From Pseudovibrio japonicus (GTDB lineage: Bacteria > Pseudomonadota > Alphaproteobacteria > Rhizobiales > Stappiaceae), in contig NZ_BMXE01000002.1 of the NCBI RefSeq assembly GCF_014651595.1, forward strand, positions 310,001 to 374,000: a stretch of 64,000 nucleotides of DNA. Reading direction: 5' to 3'. Below are positions 48,336-57,825 of this stretch, piece by piece (position 1 is the first letter of the stretch; the number at the start of each line of letters is the position of its first letter). Made by a program: the position numbers and the translations under genes. The notes below the pieces were generated by a model. It saw only the letters and a program-made list of their open reading frames with translations, did not search any database and was not told where the DNA came from.

Positions 48336-49829
48336 CTAAGAGGGGGTTTGTGGATAGAGCTCATCAAGTGAGATCGAGTGCCCATTTCCCTGGACGATCC
48401 TGACATGCTCTCGTGAAAGCTGGCGTGCTTCATCTACACCACAGGCGTGGGCGATCATATCCACTTCCATTCTTACACTATGGCAATAAGCGGCAACGCG
48501 GTGGCTCTTTTCCGTTGGATCAAGCCCGGCCTGCAGTGCCTTATTATGGGTGGTGATGCCTGTTGGACACGTATTCTTATTGCACCGCATGGCCTGAATG
48601 CAGCCCAGAGCAAACATGAAACCACGTGCTGTCACCGTAAAGTCAGCTCCTGCACACAGAGCCATTGCAACTGCCGACGGCGTTATGCGCTTTCCTGAGA
48701 CGATAATGCGAATACGATCACGCAGGTCATGCTTTCGCAGAATTTGATCCACAATCGGAAGGGCCTCCGAGATAGTCAGGCCCACATTATCCATTAGCGG
48801 CATAGGTGCAGCACCAGTACCACCATCGGCAGAGTCGATCGTGATGAAGTCCGGTGCGTGCTCAATTCCGCGGTGGTTGATTTCACGGCATAGCTCTTCC
48901 ACCCAAGCACTGGAACCGATGACGGTTTTGAAGCCCACTGGCTTTTTGGCGATGTGGCGCACGCGGGAGATGAAGTCCAGCAACTCGCCTGTATTACTGA
49001 TTTCCGGGTGGCGGTTTGGAGAGTGGGATGGCTGCCCGACCTTGATACCACGGATCTCCGCAACTTCGGGCGTGACTTTACCGCCGGGAAGAAGACCGCC
49101 TTTACCCGGTTTTGCACCTTGGGCCAACTTGATCTCAACCATCTTGACCTGCGCGTGGTCAGTGATCTTTTTCAGCTTGTCTTCGTTCAGCGTGCTATCA
49201 TCATTACGGCAGCCGTATTTTGCAGTACCGATCTGAAAAACAATGTCCGCTCCACCTTCCAGATGGTAGGGAGACAGACCGCCTTCGCCGGTATTCATCC
49301 AGCAATTTGCCATCTTCGCGCCGCGGGAGAGGGCGAGCACTGCCGGTCGGGAGATTGCACCGTAACTCATGCCCGAGATGTTGAAGTAGCTGGGCGGCAC
49401 GTAAGGGTTTTCGACATATGGCCCAATGAGCAGTGGCTCGGGTTCGTCGATCTCCGCTTCTAACTTTGCAAAGGGCGCATTCACGAACAGGGCGGTTCCC
49501 GGTACGGCCAGATTTTTTGTGGACCCGAACGCCATTGTGTTGCCTTCTGCTCTGGACGCATGACCCACCCAGGTTCGCTCAGCTCTGTTGAACGGCATCT
49601 CCTCCCTGTCCATAGCAAAGAAGTACTGGCGGAAAAATTCGCCCAGATACGCGAAGAGTGCCCGGAAGCGACCTACGACAGGGAAGTTATGGCGAATTGC
49701 ATCTTTGTGCTGGCGGCGATCAACGACGTACAGAACGACGACGGCGATGAGAGTGAGCACTATCAGGAGAGAAACAACGGCGGCAAAGATGTTAAGGACA
49801 GCTGCAAGCAGAGGGGGAAGAAGGTGCAT
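48336..49829 (-). CDS. FMN-binding glutamate synthase family protein, membrane-anchored
   Basis: 497 aa. The N-terminal TM helix (about residues 10-35) precedes a GltB-like FMN domain with GTIKLAQGAKPGKGG-like MVEIKLAQGAKPGKGGLLPGGKV, DFITIDSADGGTGAAPMPLMDNVG and the [3Fe-4S] motif CIQAMRCNKNTCPTGITTHN. There are no glutaminase or NADPH domains, so it is not classical glutamate synthase. Stand-alone proteins like this are widespread, and their substrate is unknown. Ribosome binding site GGAG lies 8-10 nt before ATG 49829. It is divergent from alkB. Confidence 0.88.
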   Translation of the reverse strand: MHLLPPLLAAVLNIFAAVVSLLIVLTLIAVVVLYVVDRRQHKDAIRHNFPVVGRFRALFAYLGEFFRQYFFAMDREEMPFNRAERTWVGHASRAEGNTMAFGSTKNLAVPGTALFVNAPFAKLEAEIDEPEPLLIGPYVENPYVPPSYFNISGMSYGAISRPAVLALSRGAKMANCWMNTGEGGLSPYHLEGGADIVFQIGTAKYGCRNDDSTLNEDKLKKITDHAQVKMVEIKLAQGAKPGKGGLLPGGKVTPEVAEIRGIKVGQPSHSPNRHPEISNTGELLDFISRVRHIAKKPVGFKTVIGSSAWVEELCREINHRGIEHAPDFITIDSADGGTGAAPMPLMDNVGLTISEALPIVDQILRKHDLRDRIRIIVSGKRITPSAVAMALCAGADFTVTARGFMFALGCIQAMRCNKNTCPTGITTHNKALQAGLDPTEKSHRVAAYCHSVRMEVDMIAHACGVDEARQLSREHVRIVQGNGHSISLDELYPQTPS

Positions 49830-49964
49830 TTATTTTTCTCCTTAATCGTGCAACGACTATCTTGAGGATTATGAGTTAAATTCAGTTTCGACAAATTTCT
49901 CCAAGTTTTCCGGTTTCTTAAGCGGTCTCTTCAGGAGGTAAGCCCGGAATATGAGAGGTTCAAG

Positions 49965-50585
49965 ATGCAGCTGACTGGTAATTTTCCCAAAGGTTTCAAA
50001 TACCTGCCCGGATACTTCTCTCATGAAGAACAAAGAGAGCTCGTCGAAACGCTGAGGTATCTGGTGAAAGAGTCACCGTTGTTCACCCCCGTGATGCCAC
50101 GCACGGGCAAGCCTTTCTCGGTTCGGATGACCAATCTGGGCGAACTGGGGTGGGTGTCTGACCGCAACGGATATCGATACCAATCCGAGCATCCGGAGAC
50201 CGGTCAGGCTTGGCCTACCATTCCTGAAGTGCTCAATGATTTGTGGAGCCGTGTAGGAGAGTGTGAGGCGGTTCCTGAGACTTGCCTTGTCAACTATTAC
50301 GCCTCGACTGCAAAAATGGGTCTGCATCAGGACCGGGACGAAAAGACGTTTGAGGCACCGGTGGTTTCTGTCAGTTTAGGAGACACAGCTGTATTTCGGC
50401 TTGGCGGAGTCAAGCGCGGTGGGCCGACGCAATCGCTCAAGCTGAATTCAGGAGACGTTGTGGTTCTGGGTCGGGAGGCGCGGCTTTGTTACCACGGGAT
50501 CGACCGCATTTTGGGTGGGAGCTCAAGCTTGCTCAAAGACGGAGGTAGATTGAACCTCACCCTCCGCCGCGTCTCTGCGTTTTAG
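49965..50585 (+). CDS. alkB: AlkB-type 2-oxoglutarate/Fe(II) dioxygenase
   Basis: 206 aa. It repairs alkylated bases (1-methyladenine, 3-methylcytosine) by oxidative demethylation. Fe ligands are His121 and Asp123 in GLHQDRDE and a distal His near residue 178 in CYHGIDRI. The 2-oxoglutarate-binding Arg lies in RLNLTLRRVSAF. The N-terminal GFKYLPGYFSHEEQRELVETLRYLV and PETCLVNYYAS fit AlkB. Convergent with the TetR gene (8 bp apart). Confidence 0.94.
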   Translation: MQLTGNFPKGFKYLPGYFSHEEQRELVETLRYLVKESPLFTPVMPRTGKPFSVRMTNLGELGWVSDRNGYRYQSEHPETGQAWPTIPEVLNDLWSRVGECEAVPETCLVNYYASTAKMGLHQDRDEKTFEAPVVSVSLGDTAVFRLGGVKRGGPTQSLKLNSGDVVVLGREARLCYHGIDRILGGSSSLLKDGGRLNLTLRRVSAF

Positions 50586-50592
50586 TCCGGCG

Positions 50593-51255
50593 TCAGGCTT
50601 CTTCGAGCGCGCTGGTCTTAAAGAAAGCGCGGATTCCACTGGATACGAAGCAAATGGTGCCTTCGACGATGGCATCTTGATCCATTTCTTCATCGTAGGG
50701 GCCTTTAGAGGCTCCTGTGACGACATAAAGCGCTTCCAGCGTTGCGCTGTGCATGAGCATCATTAGGAGCTGTGCACGTGGCCCTGTGGGGATGTCGCTG
50801 TCGGTCGCTTTGGCGAGCGCCTTGGTGATGCGCAGGATAATTCTTGGTGGCTCCCATGCATGCATAATCTTTTGGCCGGCTTCCGGATCAGAGAAGACCT
50901 GACGGATGAGAACCACAAACGGGACCAGCTTTCCGGTTTCTCTGGATATTCCCTGTACAATCAGAGGCTCCATGAAGGCGCGGGTGATCTCTTCTACATC
51001 CGGCTCTCGCCCACCAACTTCCAGAGCATCCAGTCGCTGCATGCGCATGTCGTCGATCTCGCGAAGTCGCCGCATAAACACGGCTCGAACGAGATCCTCC
51101 TTGCTGCCGAAGTGGTAGTTGACGGCAGCAACGTTGGCATCAGCTTTTTCAGTGATCATTCTTACAGAAGTTTCCGCAAGACCATGTTCAGCGAGCAAGC
51201 GTTCAGCGGCATCTAGTAACCGTTCACGGGTCCCCAGTTCAGAACTGTCTGGCAC
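50593..51255 (-). CDS. TetR/AcrR-family transcriptional regulator
   Basis: 220 aa. The N-terminal HTH is typical: TRERLLDAAERLLAEHGLAETSVRMITEKADANVAAVNYHFGSKEDLVRAVFMRRL (about residues 8-63). The C-terminal ligand domain resembles the CecR/DUF1956 type (FVVLIRQVFSDPEAG and PRAQLLMMLMHSATLEALYVVTG). No divergent transporter gene is next to it: it converges on alkB and is followed upstream by a 300-bp gap and the ubiB terminator, so its target is unknown. Confidence 0.92.
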   Translation of the reverse strand: MPDSSELGTRERLLDAAERLLAEHGLAETSVRMITEKADANVAAVNYHFGSKEDLVRAVFMRRLREIDDMRMQRLDALEVGGREPDVEEITRAFMEPLIVQGISRETGKLVPFVVLIRQVFSDPEAGQKIMHAWEPPRIILRITKALAKATDSDIPTGPRAQLLMMLMHSATLEALYVVTGASKGPYDEEMDQDAIVEGTICFVSSGIRAFFKTSALEEA

Positions 51256-51502
51256 GGCGGCACCTCCAGGAAGATAGTTTTACGAACACATTGGGCGTTT
51301 TCCCAAGGGTTTGAGTAGTCCCTCAGAAATCCCAAATACTTATTTCAAGCTATCTTGCTTTTAGCACGTTTTACTGCGTCACAACCCGCCTACAATTCAT
51401 ATCATCAATTGCGGTTACTATATAAATCTTAGACAAAATTATGCAGAAACTTAATACAATCTAAATATATCCGGTTTTTTCCGGAAAAACTGCCTAATCA
51501 AC
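51256..51502. other. AT-rich region upstream of the TetR-family gene
   Basis: About 250 bp with no gene. It should contain the promoter of the TetR-family gene on the minus strand. I saw no clear operator repeat. Confidence 0.5.
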
Positions 51503-51534
51503 GAAAAACGGGAGTCTCACAACTCCCGTTTTTC
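51503..51534 (-). terminator. Rho-independent terminator after ubiB
   Basis: GAAAAACGGGAGT and ACTCCCGTTTTTC are perfect 13-bp inverse copies with a 6-nt loop. It lies 21 nt past the ubiB stop and has A and T runs on both sides, so it may work in both directions. Confidence 0.92.
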
Positions 51535-51555
51535 ATAGTATCAACTCAGAAAGTC

Positions 51556-53139
51556 TTAGAAATAAATGCCGTAGGCAATTGCTGAAAGGGCGACTGCGAT
51601 GACCCATAGCGCAACACGGCCAGAACGGCTGTGTTTTGCCTCCGCTTTGCCGATCGCATCTGCGGTCTTCTCGTCGAATCTCAGGCCGTTGTTGGCCATC
51701 TGCTCCAGGTGATTAGAGAACGCACTCACGCGGTCGGCAATGATCGGCAGATCACCTGCCAGACGCCCAAGAACCGTCACACCTGTTGCAAGGTCTGTGA
51801 TGCGTCCAATCGGGCCCAGATTCCGCTGAATCCAGCTTGTGACAACAGGGTCTGAGGTTTTCCACATATCCAGATGCGGGTTCAGCGAGCGGGCGACACC
51901 CTCTGCCAGAACCATGTTCTTCTGCAATAGGATCAGCTGCGGCTGAGTGTGCATGTTGAACATCTCAGTCACTTCAAATAGCTGGGTCAACAGGCGCGCC
52001 ATTGAGATTTCGCTGGCGTCATGGCCGTGGATTGGCTCACCAATCGCTCTGATCGCCTGTGCGAAGATGTCGACGTCCTGATCGGCGGGCACATAACCGG
52101 CTTCAAAGTGAACCTCAGCAACTCTGAGATAATTGCGGGTGATGAAGCCGTAGAGGATTTCTGCCAGGAATCTGCGCTCGGACAAACCCAGACGTCCTGT
52201 AATTCCAAGATCAACGGCAACCAGCGTTCCGTCCGGCTCAACGAACAGGTTACCCTGGTGCATGTCTGCGTGGAAGAAACCATCGCGTACGGCATGGCGT
52301 AGGAAGGACTGGATGACCTTGTTGCCCAGTTCAGGCAAATCATGACCTGCTTCTTCGATGCCTTCCAGATTGGAGAGCTTCACACCATCAATCCACTCCA
52401 TTGTAAGAACGGAGCGAGACGTGCGCGGCCAATCTACGCTTGGTACCCGGAAGTCTGTGTCTTCTTTGCTGTTTTCACCCATTTCAGAAAGGGCTGCGGC
52501 TTCCATGCGCAGGTCCATTTCCAAGATGACAGAGCGCTCATAGGTCTCCACAGTTGCAATTGGACGCAGGCGGCGGCTTGCTTTGCTGAAACGTTCGGCA
52601 AGGCGTGCGGCAAGGTAGAAGCTTTTCAGATCACGCTTGAATCCACGCTCCACACCGGGGCGCAGGACTTTTACAGCGACCTTCTCAAGCTCACCATCGC
52701 GGTTGCGCAGGTATGCCGGGTGTACCTGTGCGATCGAGGCTGCAGCTACCGGATCGCCAAACTCTTCGAAATGGTACTCGACTGTATTGCCGAGCTGCTC
52801 TTCTACAGTTTTCCGCGCATACTGCGTCAGAAATGGCGGAACGTTGTCCTGAAGGGCGGAGAGTTCTTTCGCGGCTTCCTTGCCAACCACATCCGGCCGG
52901 GTGGCAAGAAACTGCCCGAGCTTGATGTAGGAGGGGCCAAGGCGGTTCAGAGCATCTGTCAGGCGAGCGGCAGCATCTTTTTTCTCGATACCACGGCGCT
53001 CAAGCATCCGCGCTGTGCGGATAGCCAGGCGCGGACCGGGCGGGAGATCCGGTAGAGAAACAAGTCCGAACACACCTTCGCGGGCCATAACAAAACCCGC
53101 GAAACCCAGACGCATAAATGGCACAATATTTGCGATCAT
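51556..53139 (-). CDS. ubiB: UbiB-family ABC1/ADCK-type kinase-like protein
   Basis: 527-aa ABC1-family protein needed for ubiquinone synthesis. The N-terminal GPSYIKLGQFLATRPDVVG has the KxGQ element, followed by AAASIAQVHPAYL (Ala-rich loop), the nucleotide-site LVAVDLGITGRLG and DMHQGNLFVEPDG. A C-terminal TM segment (VALWVIAVALSAIAYGIYF) anchors it in the membrane. It is 6 bp downstream of ubiE and forms an ubiE-ubiB operon. Confidence 0.95.
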   Translation of the reverse strand: MIANIVPFMRLGFAGFVMAREGVFGLVSLPDLPPGPRLAIRTARMLERRGIEKKDAAARLTDALNRLGPSYIKLGQFLATRPDVVGKEAAKELSALQDNVPPFLTQYARKTVEEQLGNTVEYHFEEFGDPVAAASIAQVHPAYLRNRDGELEKVAVKVLRPGVERGFKRDLKSFYLAARLAERFSKASRRLRPIATVETYERSVILEMDLRMEAAALSEMGENSKEDTDFRVPSVDWPRTSRSVLTMEWIDGVKLSNLEGIEEAGHDLPELGNKVIQSFLRHAVRDGFFHADMHQGNLFVEPDGTLVAVDLGITGRLGLSERRFLAEILYGFITRNYLRVAEVHFEAGYVPADQDVDIFAQAIRAIGEPIHGHDASEISMARLLTQLFEVTEMFNMHTQPQLILLQKNMVLAEGVARSLNPHLDMWKTSDPVVTSWIQRNLGPIGRITDLATGVTVLGRLAGDLPIIADRVSAFSNHLEQMANNGLRFDEKTADAIGKAEAKHSRSGRVALWVIAVALSAIAYGIYF

Positions 53140-53145
53140 AACTGG

Positions 53146-53949
53146 TTAGATTTTCCAGCCGGAGTGAAGTGCAGCGATACCGCCGGTGTAGTTTCGATAA
53201 GTGACACGCTCAAAGCCTGCATCACGTATCATCTGCGCAAAACGTTCCTGATTTGGAAATTTCCGGATAGATTCTACAAGATAGCTGTAGGGATCGCCGT
53301 CGCCAGTCACCGCCTGTCCAATTTTTGGGATGGCGTGGAAGGAGAACAGATCATAGATCTTATCGAGCGCGGGAACGTCCACCTGAGAGAATTCGAGGCA
53401 CATGAAGCGGCCACCGCGCTTTAGCACACGGTGTGCTTCTTTCAGAGCTTTGTCGATTTGCGGGACGTTTCTAATTCCAAATGCAATTGTGTAGGCATCG
53501 AAGTATTTGTCCGGGAAAGGCAAGTCTTCTGCATTGCCCTGAATGAACTCAATGTTCTCTGAGAGTCCTGCTGCGCTGGCGCGGTCTTTGCCAACACCAA
53601 GCATTGAGCCGTTGATGTCGCAAACGGTTGACTTTACTGTTCTATTGGAACGCTCAACTACACGAGTTGCAATGTCGCCAGTGCCGCCTGCCACGTCAAG
53701 ATGTCGCCATTCACGGGCGCCATTCTTTGGTGGGTTCATGCTGGAAACCATTGCATCTTTCCAGAGACGATGCATTCCGCCGGACATAAGGTCGTTCATG
53801 AGGTCATAGCGAGATGCCACTTTGTGGAAAACATCATCCACCAGATCCTGCTTTTCACCTTCACGAACTGTGCGAAACCCGAAGCTTGTTGCCATTTCAG
53901 ACGGGTCTGTTACGGATGCCTGCTCAGGGGTTGAGAACTCACGCGCCAT
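53146..53949 (-). CDS. ubiE: Ubiquinone/menaquinone methyltransferase UbiE
   Basis: 267-aa class I methyltransferase for the C-methylation step in ubiquinone synthesis. [46 protein letters not shown] is the UbiE signature, [14 protein letters not shown] the SAM loop, and [38 protein letters not shown] the second. ATG 53949 is used; an upstream TTG with closer GGAG is possible. Divergent from mutM by 108 bp. Confidence 0.95.
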   Translation of the reverse strand: MAREFSTPEQASVTDPSEMATSFGFRTVREGEKQDLVDDVFHKVASRYDLMNDLMSGGMHRLWKDAMVSSMNPPKNGAREWRHLDVAGGTGDIATRVVERSNRTVKSTVCDINGSMLGVGKDRASAAGLSENIEFIQGNAEDLPFPDKYFDAYTIAFGIRNVPQIDKALKEAHRVLKRGGRFMCLEFSQVDVPALDKIYDLFSFHAIPKIGQAVTGDGDPYSYLVESIRKFPNQERFAQMIRDAGFERVTYRNYTGGIAALHSGWKI

Positions 53950-54057
53950 AATCAAATCACTCCATTTCGCGGGCGAACATAGTACAGCTTGTTACAAAGC
54001 GCTATTGTAGAACGCAATCTTTGCCCAGTAGCAAACCACTGTACCAACGGATATCTT

Positions 54058-54960
54058 ATGCCTGAATTACCGGAGGTTGAAACAGTCCGCCGCGGACTTG
54101 CTCCTTTTTTTGACAATGCAACAATTTGCAGAGTTGAACAACGCCGACCCGATCTTCGCTTTCCATTTGGTGATGATTTTGTAGAGCGGCTGGAAAATCG
54201 CAGGGTTGTCTCCTTCACGCGCCGCGCAAAATATCTGCTGCTTGATCTGGACAGTGGTGATGTTTTGGTGATGCATCTTGGCATGTCCGGGTCCTTCCGC
54301 TGGATCGAGACTGACGATCAGGAACCGACTCAAACTGTTGAAATGTATCATGCAAAAGGCAAGCACCCGCAGCATGACCATGTGATTTTTCATCTTCGTC
54401 CAGAGGACCGGGAGACGATTGTAAAGATCATTTACAACGACCCGCGCCGGTTTGGCTTCATGGTGCTTATTCCACGAAGCGAGCTGGCAGCACATCCGAT
54501 GTTTGCTGAGATGGGGATCGAGCCACTCGGCAATGAACTGGATGGCGCGCACCTTGCCAAGCTGTTTGAAAACCGGAAAACCTCACTCAAGGCTGCCTTG
54601 CTTAATCAGAAGTTCATTGCGGGGTTGGGCAATATTTATGTGTGTGAAGCACTCTGGAGAACGGGGTTAAGTCCTTTCAAGAGCGCATCCACACTCTCGG
54701 GTAAATCCGGCAAGCCACTCAAAAAGGCCAATGAACTTGCCAATCACATCCGCGAAGTCCTGCTGGAAGCGATTGCATCTGGAGGCTCCTCGCTGAAGGA
54801 TCATCGCCAAGCGGATGGTTCTCTTGGGTATTTCCAGCATAACTTCTCTGTCTATGACCGGGAAGGGGAACCTTGCCGGACGCCTGGCTGCTCCGGTATC
54901 ATTGAACGTAAAGTACAAAATGGCCGCTCGACGTTCTTCTGCCCCAAATGCCAGAAGTAA
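54058..54960 (+). CDS. mutM: Formamidopyrimidine-DNA glycosylase
   Basis: 300-aa bifunctional DNA repair enzyme removing 8-oxoguanine. Catalytic Pro and Glu follow the start Met (MPELPEVETVRRGL). The Lys of FTRRAKYLLLDL is the expected helper. HLGMSGSFRW and IYVCEALWRTGLSP are present, and a C4 zinc finger ends the protein (CRTPGCSGIIERK ... FFCPKCQK). ATG 54058 was chosen because MPELPE must be N-terminal. Divergent from ubiE, the standard alphaproteobacterial layout. Confidence 0.97.
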   Translation: MPELPEVETVRRGLAPFFDNATICRVEQRRPDLRFPFGDDFVERLENRRVVSFTRRAKYLLLDLDSGDVLVMHLGMSGSFRWIETDDQEPTQTVEMYHAKGKHPQHDHVIFHLRPEDRETIVKIIYNDPRRFGFMVLIPRSELAAHPMFAEMGIEPLGNELDGAHLAKLFENRKTSLKAALLNQKFIAGLGNIYVCEALWRTGLSPFKSASTLSGKSGKPLKKANELANHIREVLLEAIASGGSSLKDHRQADGSLGYFQHNFSVYDREGEPCRTPGCSGIIERKVQNGRSTFFCPKCQK

Positions 54961-55088
54961 GCCTACGGGCTGATATGTCACGCTTAAGGGAATTGCATTC
55001 TCTTTTGCAACTGTCTAGGAGACAGGCACGAAATTTGGATGCGGGCAGGATGACCCGCAGACCCCAAGAATAAGAAAAGGATAGCCCT

Positions 55089-56033
55089 ATGAAAATTGGT
55101 GTAGTTGGTGTTGGCGCTGTTGGGAGTACTGCAGCCTATGCCATGGCCATGAACGGTGTGGGCAACGAAATTGTTCTTGTCGATTACAACCCGAAACTCG
55201 CCATTGCTCAGGCGGAAGACATTCTCCATGCAACGCCGTTTGCGCGCCCGATGAACATCATTGGCGGCGATTACAGCGACCTGAAGGATGCAGCGGTTGT
55301 AGTGATTGCTGCTGGTGTGAACCAGCAACCGGGTGAGACTCGTATTGAGCTACTGGCTCGCAATGCTGGCGTCTTCGCAAAAGTCATTCCTGAAGTGCTG
55401 AAGTACGCACCGCATGCCATCCTGATCATTGCGACCAATCCGGTTGATATCATGACCCAGGTGGCAACCGAGATTTCTGGCCTGCCGCGCACCCGCGTTA
55501 TCGGCTCCGGAACCATCTTGGATACAGCCCGTTTCCGCACCTTGCTGGGTAAGCACCTGGGCATTACGCCAAATTCCGTGCATGCAGATGTTCTTGGTGA
55601 GCATGGTGACAGTGAAGTGCTGATCTGGTCCGGCGCAAAAGCTGGCAACACACCGCTGTTTACATTTGCCGAGCAGACCAACAAACCGATCACTCAGGAA
55701 GTGCGCGATCGCATTGATCATGGGGTGCGTTACGCTGCCTATTCTATCATTGAAGGCAAGGGCGCAACCAACTTCGGTATTGGGGCAGGGCTCTCCCGTA
55801 TCGTAAAGGCAATCCTGACCAACGAACACGCAGTAATCAGCCTTTCCATCGTCAACGAGGAAATCGTCGGCGTGAAGGATACCGCACTTTCTGTACCGCG
55901 CGTGCTGGGCGCAGACGGCATTGAAGCGACACTGTTCCCAAGCATGGATGAGCTGGAGCGCAGTCAGTTGCAGGCTTCCGCTGTGGCGCTGGAGACTGCA
56001 GCAAAAGAAGTGCTCTCCAAACACCTGAAATAA
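55089..56033 (+). CDS. ldh: L-lactate dehydrogenase
   Basis: 314-aa NAD-dependent enzyme of the LDH/MDH family. GVVGVGAVGSTAAYAMA is the dinucleotide loop, ATNPVDIMT, SGTILDTARFRTLLGKHLG and ADVLGEHGDSEV (catalytic His) follow. The mobile loop reads AAGVNQQPGETR: Gln in the substrate-discrimination place points to lactate rather than malate (Arg). It is followed by a clear terminator and precedes gnd. Confidence 0.9.
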   Translation: MKIGVVGVGAVGSTAAYAMAMNGVGNEIVLVDYNPKLAIAQAEDILHATPFARPMNIIGGDYSDLKDAAVVVIAAGVNQQPGETRIELLARNAGVFAKVIPEVLKYAPHAILIIATNPVDIMTQVATEISGLPRTRVIGSGTILDTARFRTLLGKHLGITPNSVHADVLGEHGDSEVLIWSGAKAGNTPLFTFAEQTNKPITQEVRDRIDHGVRYAAYSIIEGKGATNFGIGAGLSRIVKAILTNEHAVISLSIVNEEIVGVKDTALSVPRVLGADGIEATLFPSMDELERSQLQASAVALETAAKEVLSKHLK

Positions 56034-56038
56034 CGACG

Positions 56039-56090
56039 ATTCCGCAAAAGCGCTCTTGCTGCAGCAATATTAGGCTTTTGCGGAATTTTT
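56039..56090 (+). terminator. Rho-independent terminator after ldh
   Basis: ATTCCGCAAAAGC and GCTTTTGCGGAAT are perfect 13-bp inverse copies, with TTTTT directly after. The 22-nt loop contains a smaller palindrome (TTGCTGCAGCAA). It begins 6 nt past the ldh stop. Confidence 0.93.
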
Positions 56091-56233
56091 CTATTCCGAC
56101 CTTGGCAAAAACCCGTTTTTCACCTATGCCACTCTCCTAGTTTCTGAGGCACAAGCGCATACAATCGCCAAGTTATCTATTGGGTTAGGTTTTTACGCGT
56201 GTCTGTGCACCACTTGCAGCACGGAGAGTATTG

Positions 56234-57661
56234 ATGACACAGGCGGACATCGGTCTTGTTGGACTAGGCGTCATGGGGGCCAATCTGGCTCTCAACATCG
56301 CAGATAATGGCTATAAAGTTGCGGTATACAACCGTACTGCAGAGGGAACCGACGCTTTCATGGAGAAGGCAGGTCACCTCAAGGATATGTTCATTCCCTG
56401 CTACAGTACTGAAGAGCTGGTAGCAAATATCAAAGCACCTCGTCCTATCATTCTGATGGTACCAGCTGGTGCGCCAGTTGATCAGCAGATCTCTGTTTTG
56501 AAAGACCATCTGAAAGATGGTGACATCCTGATTGACGCAGGTAACAGCGACTTCAACGACAGTAACCGCCGCTACAAAGAACTGGCTGATACGCCGTTTA
56601 CCTTTGTCGGCATGGGCGTTTCTGGTGGTGCAGAAGGCGCTCGCTTCGGTCCTTCCATTATGGTTGGCGCTTCCGAGACGGCCTACGCTCGCATTGAGCC
56701 AATCCTCAATGCCATCTCTGCCAAGCACAATGGTGAGCCTTGTGTAGCATTGATGGGTCCAGAAGGTGCTGGGCACTTTGTGAAGACCCTGCACAACGGC
56801 ATCGAATATGCCGACATGCAGATGATCGCTGAAGTTCATGAAGTGATGACCAAGACCCTTGACCTGAGCATTCAGGAGCAGGCCGAGATCTTCACCAAAT
56901 GGAACGAAGGCCCGCTCGCATCGTATCTCATTGAAATCACTGCGAATGTGATGGGTGTGGTTGACGAAGAAAGCGGCAAGCCAATTCTGGATGTTATTCT
57001 GGATACTGCTGGTCAGAAGGGCACTGGTCGCTGGTCTGCTGTCGAAGCGCATCTGCTTGGCGTTCCTGCAACCGGCATTGATGCGGCAGTGGCTGCGCGC
57101 TGTCTTTCTTCTGCACGCGCCTTGCGTCAGGAAATTGCAGAGATCTACCCGCAGTCAGATGAAACTCTGACCTGGGAAGAAAAACAGGAAGGCATTGCTG
57201 CTTGTGAGCGTGCGCTGATTGCCGGCAAGATTGCTGCCTATGCAGAAGGTTTTGCTGTACTAGCCGCTGGTGGAAAGGAAAACGGCTGGGATCTGCCAAT
57301 GGGCGATATCGCTCGTATCTGGCGTCAGGGCTGTATTATCCGCTCGCGCTTCCTCGACGAAATCGCTCAGGCTTACGACGAAAATCCAGAGCTCAAGTCT
57401 CTTTACATGGCGCCTGCAATCGCGGAACGTATGAAAGATGCTGTTCCGGGTCTGCGCGAAGTGCTTTGCATGGGAATAAGCAACGGTATTCCTACACCAG
57501 CTCTATCTGCTGCACTTGGCTCCTTCGACATGATTCGTCAGAAACGGACGGCAGCCTACGTGATTCAGGGTCAGCGCGACTTTTTTGGTCAGCATGGCTT
57601 TGAGCGTACCGACAAAGAGGGCTCCGGCTTCCACGGCCCGTGGCCAGCAGGTGGTGCGTAA
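56234..57661 (+). CDS. gnd: 6-phosphogluconate dehydrogenase (decarboxylating)
   Basis: 475-aa enzyme of the oxidative pentose phosphate pathway giving ribulose 5-phosphate and NADPH. GLVGLGVMGANLALNIADNGYKVAVYNRT is the NADP loop, MGVSGGAEGARFGPSIMVGA the substrate loop, and GAGHFVKTLHNGIEYADMQMIAE carries the catalytic Lys. The C-terminal RRDFFGQHGFERTDKEGSGFHGPW-type end is intact (GQRDFFGQHGFERTDK). ATG 56234 has GGAGAG upstream; a TTG directly before it is unlikely. A GntR regulator gene follows. Confidence 0.97.
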   Translation: MTQADIGLVGLGVMGANLALNIADNGYKVAVYNRTAEGTDAFMEKAGHLKDMFIPCYSTEELVANIKAPRPIILMVPAGAPVDQQISVLKDHLKDGDILIDAGNSDFNDSNRRYKELADTPFTFVGMGVSGGAEGARFGPSIMVGASETAYARIEPILNAISAKHNGEPCVALMGPEGAGHFVKTLHNGIEYADMQMIAEVHEVMTKTLDLSIQEQAEIFTKWNEGPLASYLIEITANVMGVVDEESGKPILDVILDTAGQKGTGRWSAVEAHLLGVPATGIDAAVAARCLSSARALRQEIAEIYPQSDETLTWEEKQEGIAACERALIAGKIAAYAEGFAVLAAGGKENGWDLPMGDIARIWRQGCIIRSRFLDEIAQAYDENPELKSLYMAPAIAERMKDAVPGLREVLCMGISNGIPTPALSAALGSFDMIRQKRTAAYVIQGQRDFFGQHGFERTDKEGSGFHGPWPAGGA

Positions 57662-57673
57662 GGCAGAAACAAC

Positions 57674-57713
57674 TCAGGCATGCTAGTTATTAACTAGGTT
57701 GTGCTATGCCTGA
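57674..57713 (+). terminator. Nested hairpin after gnd
   Basis: TCAGGCAT (57674-57681) and ATGCCTGA (57706-57713) pair over 8 bp and enclose a second stem CTAGTT/AACTAG. A weak T-run (TTGAAATTT) follows. It may terminate gnd transcription or affect read-through to the GntR gene. Confidence 0.65.
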
Positions 57714-57825
57714 TTGAAATTTAACGCCGAAACTGGCAGGACCGCATGCGTGGCCCTGCCTATCCACACAAAGGCTGGCATGTATGAGCTACAAACCGAG
57801 CCTTTACTAATCCTGGGAATAAGAC

